Assembly: GCA_022451835.1 (NCBI GenBank)
Contig: JAKUNX010000063.1
Location: forward strand, 1 to 9,709
DNA length: 9,709 nucleotides
Reading direction: 5' to 3'
Source of the DNA: Candidatus Poseidoniaceae archaeon
GTDB taxonomy: Archaea > Thermoplasmatota > Poseidoniia > Poseidoniales > Poseidoniaceae
The number at the start of each line of letters is the position of its first letter. Position 1 is the stretch's first letter. The translations under genes were made by a program, and so were the position numbers. This document shows positions 6,556 to 9,709 of this stretch, one piece after another. Under the pieces are notes generated by a model. That model was given only the letters and a program-made list of their open reading frames with translations. It had not been told where the DNA came from and searched no databases.

Positions 6556-7438
6556 AAAGTTGGATTTTCATCCCTTGTTTTGCTATCTTCCAACCCATTT
6601 CTACAACTTGGGTGTGTTGTTCACTCCATTCATCATAAACTGGATTAGTATGATTGAGGTGGAAAAAGAAGATGTCTGGGTCGCCTTGTTGTTTGTAACC
6701 CAACATCTCAAGAGTCTGTTTGATGGGAGGATGGGGTACATTTTCTTGATTGCGTGATTGAAGTTCATCACTTGACCAAAAGGTTCCATCAATTAATGCA
6801 ACATCAATTGCTAAATCTTTCAACCATTGGCGAATATTCTCTGCATTGTGCATCGCCAAAGTCTCTTCCCAAGTATCATGGTCAGGCAGATATAGTAATG
6901 ATTTATTCTCACCACGTAAAATGAATGCATGCATATCAGATAGTTCAGCTCGATGTGGCACTAATATGGGCGTCATAGTAAATTCAGCATTCTCTTTGGG
7001 TTGTTTATCAGTTATTTCATCGATTAGAAATACTCCTTGATCTAGCATTAGTTTCCATTGAGGTGTTTGATTAATTAAGTCAATCATTTGTTTGGAAACG
7101 TGGAGATTTATCCCCTTGGCATTTATTGTTTCTCGTCCAAACAAGCCTAAGCCATCGACGTGTCCAAAGTGTGCATGGGTGAGCCAAACATCGCTCGGAA
7201 TCTTATTTTCTAAAAATTGTAATTGGTTCGCTAATTGCCTTGTAACATCAATGATATGAAGTCTATCTTGCTCGATAATGCCGAGCGATGTTGGATAACT
7301 ATACTCCTCAGGAGATAGTCCAATACAACAAGATTTGTTACAGCCTGCTTGTGGTCTGCCGCCATCTTGGGCAATTCCAAGTAAAACGGCTTCAGCCATG
7401 TTAGGGGGACAATAAACTGCATCATGAATGTGTTTCAT
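6554..7438 (-). CDS. PqqB-like metallo-beta-lactamase-fold hydrolase
   Basis: 294 residues. Predicted metal-dependent hydrolase of the MBL superfamily, PqqB-like branch. The N-terminal strand VLLGIAQDGGRPQAGC (18-33) matches the PqqB-type opening (lGsa.gGG.PQ..C), followed by a CNKSCC cluster (33-38). The metal motif is WLTHAHFGHVDGLGLFG (85-101), giving H88-A-H90-F-G-H93; the Asp of classical HxHxDH is Gly here, as seen in other PqqB-like proteins. Later ligand candidates are VPHRAELSD (160-168, H162), LYLPDHD (182-188, D186) and FHLNHTNP (259-266, H263). No PQQ precursor peptide or other pqq gene is in the window, so a role in PQQ synthesis is unlikely and the substrate is unknown. ATG 7438 was used; ATG 7399 (residue 14) is a good alternative because homology starts at about residue 15. 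It converges on the symporter and diverges from the 582-aa gene. Confidence 0.82.
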   Translation of the reverse strand: MKHIHDAVYCPPNMAEAVLLGIAQDGGRPQAGCNKSCCIGLSPEEYSYPTSLGIIEQDRLHIIDVTRQLANQLQFLENKIPSDVWLTHAHFGHVDGLGLFGRETINAKGINLHVSKQMIDLINQTPQWKLMLDQGVFLIDEITDKQPKENAEFTMTPILVPHRAELSDMHAFILRGENKSLLYLPDHDTWEETLAMHNAENIRQWLKDLAIDVALIDGTFWSSDELQSRNQENVPHPPIKQTLEMLGYKQQGDPDIFFFHLNHTNPVYDEWSEQHTQVVEMGWKIAKQGMKIQL

Positions 7439-7461
7439 GATTTGGTCAGGCTCACGAAGAA

Positions 7462-7493
7462 CTCAAACCATACCTTTGATTGGGTGGTTTGAG
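7462..7493. promoter_or_regulatory. Perfect 9-bp inverted repeat in a divergent intergenic region
   Basis: CTCAAACCA (7462-7470) and TGGTTTGAG (7485-7493) are exact reverse complements separated by 14 nt, giving a 23-bp centre-to-centre spacing, close to two helical turns. The element fills the middle of the 63-bp spacer between the MBL gene (start 7438) and the 582-aa gene (start 7502), where both promoters must lie. It could be an operator for a dimeric regulator. Alternatively it could act as an RNA hairpin, because the right arm covers the first three bases of the plus-strand Shine-Dalgarno site (7491-7496). Which of these applies cannot be decided from sequence. Confidence 0.55.
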
Positions 7494-7496
7494 GGG
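7491..7496 (+). promoter_or_regulatory. Shine-Dalgarno for the 582-aa gene
   Basis: GAGGGG ends 5 nt before the ATG at 7502; the GAGG core is 7 nt from it. The site fixes that start and overlaps the right arm of the inverted repeat. Confidence 0.5.
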
Positions 7497-7501
7497 AAAC
7501 T

Positions 7502-9250
7502 ATGGCACGACCAGCACAAGTTGAGTTTCCCGGGCAAAAAAGGCAGAAGGTCAGACTTAGAGGCACTAAGCACGCTAATGAGGCAACTGCAAAGAAATTG
7601 AAAAAAGATTTAACCAAGTTATTAGAAAATCCCAATGCGCATTTGCCCGAAATGTTGTGGAAAGGTAAAATGCGCTGGGGCAGAACCGATCCTGTTACCA
7701 AAACTCTGAAAATTTTGGATGGTATTATTGCCAAAAAATATGATACTAAGTGGCTATCAAAACGGATGATGGCTAAACGTGGAGACCCTGTTGCGAAGGC
7801 CTTTGCAGGCTCACTACACGCTTGTCATGATGAAGAATTCACTACTGTTGGAAAATTCTCCTCTGCATCATTTGGCTCAGCGTCCTTCGTCAGAAGAGGA
7901 GATGGAAAACAGGGATATCTTGCTGGTTTGCAGAACTATTCTAACGTCACTCTTCGAATGTTGCCGTGGGAGGAACATGCTAAACGTGGCATGTATTTTT
8001 TCTCATGGAAGGGGGGGTTTGTTTGTACTGGCCCTAAGCCGTCTCCACCAATTGAATGGGTTGAAGACGTGGTCGCTCGCTCAAGGTTTGACTTCAAACA
8101 AGATTCAATTGAAGATAAAAAAATCTGGTTAACCAATAGTATTGATTTTAATCAGTTGGAAAATGGTTTGCTGCCAAATGCTTGCATTACTTTTTCGTTT
8201 AAAGAAGGACCTTCCCTATACATTGGCTTTGATGAATTAGAATCTGGAGATAAGAAAGACACTTCATTTATTCAACATCTTGCACTATCAATGCTGCCAC
8301 CATTCTTGCCTTCGATTGTCGATATTGATGCAAAATGGATTCCTGAGGGTTGGCCTGAAGAAAAGGAGCTTCCCTCACAAGCGTTAGAGGGTGTTGAAAA
8401 AATCCTCGATGCTTGGCAAGGCCTGGTCATGAATGAAGGGGTCGTTGCCCAAGCAATTAGGCGTTCAGTATTGGATTCTATTGAAGAAGGTTTGATTATT
8501 AATGCAAAATGGTATCAAGGAAATTCGTTTGAAGAAATAAGGGGTGCATTGGATGATGTTGCCGGTTCAAATGATGAAAGAGATCTTGCTGCCCATATTT
8601 TACTCGCTTGCTATAGTGCTGGCTTCGATGATGACATGGGGCTGAGGATAAATACCCGCGGTGAAACTTCTGAAAGGAAAACGCCTTCACTTGAAATTAT
8701 TGAGGGAGCAAGTTGCGGTGATGTTCTTGGTGTTTTATGGGAAGAATTTGGACTCGAGGCTTTAGGAGAAATTGGTATTGTTGGTGAAGAGTCTGAAGAA
8801 ATTTGGCATAAGCAAAATACCAAACCAAAGCCATTCGGCAAGTTCCTCAAAAGCCTCGATAGCGCTAGAGAAAAAGCCAAACTATCTTCTTTGATTCCTA
8901 CCAAACTAGGTGAGTTAGAAGGCGCATGCGGACATATTGTTGACTTGATAAGAATTGGTCTGTTAGAAGGTCTAGGAAAGGCAGAGCGCGTTGCTATATC
9001 GAGACATTCTTCTATTTCAGAAGCAGCTGCTTCATGGGCATGGCTACTTGCTGCTGAACGATCCTCTGGCCAAGAGTGGCATTTTGATAGTGATGCAAGA
9101 AACAAAGCTAGTGCCTGGATGAGTACAACTAAATATCTACTTGAAACTGGAAAAGAATTGCTTGCTTGTTCAAATGATGAAGTTAAACAACTGCAAAAAC
9201 AATGGTTTACTCAACTTGCCCAATTGAAAAAAGATACTGGTGAAGCTTAA
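7502..9250 (+). CDS. Hypothetical protein, 582 aa, no recognised domain
   Basis: Not recognised. It is a soluble, probably cytoplasmic protein: no signal peptide and no membrane helix. The first 100 residues are strongly basic (FPGQKRQKVRLRGTK at 9-23, KKLKKDLTKLL at 31-41, WLSKRMMAKRGD at 84-95), which would suit nucleic-acid binding. Residues 110-280 look beta-rich and aromatic (FSSASFGSASFVRRGDG at 119-135, MYFFSWKGGFVCTGP at 164-178). Residues 290-582 look helical and acidic (VEKILDAWQGL, SIEEGLIINAKW, AAASWAWLLAAERSS), possibly a separate domain. No catalytic motif stands out. The open frame, good Shine-Dalgarno and codon use like its neighbours show it is a real gene. It is divergent from the PqqB-like hydrolase with a shared inverted repeat, which hints at joint control. 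The stop is 1 nt from the stop of the convergent PLP-enzyme gene. A lineage-restricted family is likely but untested. Confidence 0.85.
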   Translation: MARPAQVEFPGQKRQKVRLRGTKHANEATAKKLKKDLTKLLENPNAHLPEMLWKGKMRWGRTDPVTKTLKILDGIIAKKYDTKWLSKRMMAKRGDPVAKAFAGSLHACHDEEFTTVGKFSSASFGSASFVRRGDGKQGYLAGLQNYSNVTLRMLPWEEHAKRGMYFFSWKGGFVCTGPKPSPPIEWVEDVVARSRFDFKQDSIEDKKIWLTNSIDFNQLENGLLPNACITFSFKEGPSLYIGFDELESGDKKDTSFIQHLALSMLPPFLPSIVDIDAKWIPEGWPEEKELPSQALEGVEKILDAWQGLVMNEGVVAQAIRRSVLDSIEEGLIINAKWYQGNSFEEIRGALDDVAGSNDERDLAAHILLACYSAGFDDDMGLRINTRGETSERKTPSLEIIEGASCGDVLGVLWEEFGLEALGEIGIVGEESEEIWHKQNTKPKPFGKFLKSLDSAREKAKLSSLIPTKLGELEGACGHIVDLIRIGLLEGLGKAERVAISRHSSISEAAASWAWLLAAERSSGQEWHFDSDARNKASAWMSTTKYLLETGKELLACSNDEVKQLQKQWFTQLAQLKKDTGEA

Positions 9251-9251
9251 C

Positions 9252-9709
9252 TCAAACGTTAGCAAAGCCTCTTTCAATATCTGCCCATAAATCCTCAATA
9301 TCTTCAATGCCAATACTCATTCGAACATAGCCTGGCACTAATCCGGCAGCATGCCTAACATCTTCTGGAATCATCATATGGCTTGAATTAAATGGGCATT
9401 CGACTAGTGATTCGACACCTCCAAGGCTTGTTGCTTCGTAAATCATCTTTAATCCACGCATAAATGATAGTGCGGCATCATCGCCTCCTTTAACCACAAA
9501 GCCAATCATTCCTGTGCCTTTTGGCATGATTCTTTGCGCGGTTTCATATTGAGGGTGGGACGGTAATGATGGATGGTTTACTCGTTCAATCATTGGGTGG
9601 GCATCTAAGCGTCTAGCCAATTCTGCTGCATTATCACAAATTTGTGGCATTCTAACATGGAGTGTTCGCATTCCTCGCTCTAGTAGGAAGCAAGAATTCG
9701 GATCGGCGT
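9252..9709 (-). CDS. Cys/Met-metabolism PLP enzyme (cystathionine gamma-synthase/lyase type), C-terminal part
   Basis: Partial: 151 C-terminal residues, open to the right edge, so the ATG at 9671 is internal. Family is the Cys/Met-metabolism PLP-dependent enzymes (fold type I), which make or break cystathionine or sulfhydrylate activated homoserine. Diagnostic C-terminal segments are FLLERGMRTLHVRM (matching the family's 'LLRGLkTL..R'), HPSLPSHPQYETAQR, YEATSLGGVESLVECP (the conserved SLGG.ESL loop near PLP) and YVRMSIGIEDIEDL, whose Arg binds the substrate carboxylate. The PLP lysine lies outside the window. The C-terminal part alone does not separate gamma-synthase, gamma-lyase and O-acetylhomoserine sulfhydrylase, so no gene symbol is given. 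Confidence 0.9.
   Translation of the reverse strand, partial: ADPNSCFLLERGMRTLHVRMPQICDNAAELARRLDAHPMIERVNHPSLPSHPQYETAQRIMPKGTGMIGFVVKGGDDAALSFMRGLKMIYEATSLGGVESLVECPFNSSHMMIPEDVRHAAGLVPGYVRMSIGIEDIEDLWADIERGFANV

Noticed and set aside
8011..8017. Run of seven G in the 582-aa gene as a possible phase-variable or frameshift site
   Set aside because: The frame stays open on both sides and the run encodes a plausible Lys-Gly-Gly; a single G7 tract without an out-of-frame partner is not evidence of slippage.
8611..9105. 164-codon minus-strand frame opposite the 582-aa gene
   Set aside because: It lies entirely antisense to a well-supported gene, has low-complexity Ser/Pro-rich content typical of a shadow frame, and has no Shine-Dalgarno, promoter or recognisable motif.
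1..9709. tRNA/rRNA genes, CRISPR array, insertion sequence ends, attachment sites, toxin-antitoxin or phage-defence genes
   Set aside because: No cloverleaf sequence, regularly spaced repeats, terminal inverted repeats with a transposase, or defence-type domains were seen on reading both strands.

Overview
The window reads as a compact, gene-dense stretch of an archaeal chromosome, most likely a marine planktonic euryarchaeon (Marine Group II / Poseidoniales type). Two translation-linked genes point to Archaea: an archaeal-type Trm5 tRNA m1G37 methyltransferase and a Dph5-type diphthine synthase (diphthamide is absent from bacteria). The signals agree: two genes have a TATA-like box 25-35 nt before the start codon and no Shine-Dalgarno (leaderless pattern), while others have a good GGAGG/GAGG site. 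The marine assignment is inferred from overall resemblance (acidic secreted proteins, lipobox protein, moderately AT-rich DNA) and is not proven by the sequence.

Layout, left to right. (1) The 3' part of a secreted LVIVD-repeat, beta-propeller-like protein (+) ends at 1340. After a small hairpin and a TATA box comes a 138-aa lipoprotein (+, 1406-1822). (2) A minus-strand block runs trm5 (3539-2448), a 42-aa CxC/CxxC zinc-ribbon microprotein (2408-2280), and a HAD-type phosphatase (2238-1819). The phosphatase stop codon overlaps that of the lipoprotein. (3) Divergent from trm5 is a plus-strand pair: dph5 (3577-4455) and, 4 nt later, a Na+/solute symporter (4460-6541) with a long C-terminal extension that looks extracellular. 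(4) A PqqB-like metallo-beta-lactamase-fold hydrolase (-, 7438-6554) and a 582-aa protein of unknown function (+, 7502-9250) diverge from a 63-bp spacer holding a perfect 9-bp inverted repeat. (5) The right edge carries the C-terminal third of a Cys/Met-metabolism PLP enzyme (-, cut by the window end).

The genes do not form one obvious pathway. trm5 and dph5 both maintain translational fidelity (tRNA position 37 and EF-2 diphthamide). The remainder is envelope/transport (LVIVD protein, lipoprotein, symporter), sulfur amino-acid metabolism and two hydrolases. Intergenic space is minimal: the three convergent junctions are -4, 12 and 1 nt, and no gene-free stretch exceeds about 70 bp. No tRNA, rRNA, CRISPR array, insertion sequence or prophage was seen. 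The items most worth a second look are the zinc-ribbon microprotein, the symporter extension, the inverted repeat and the 582-aa orphan. I did not find convincing evidence of a new multi-gene system.
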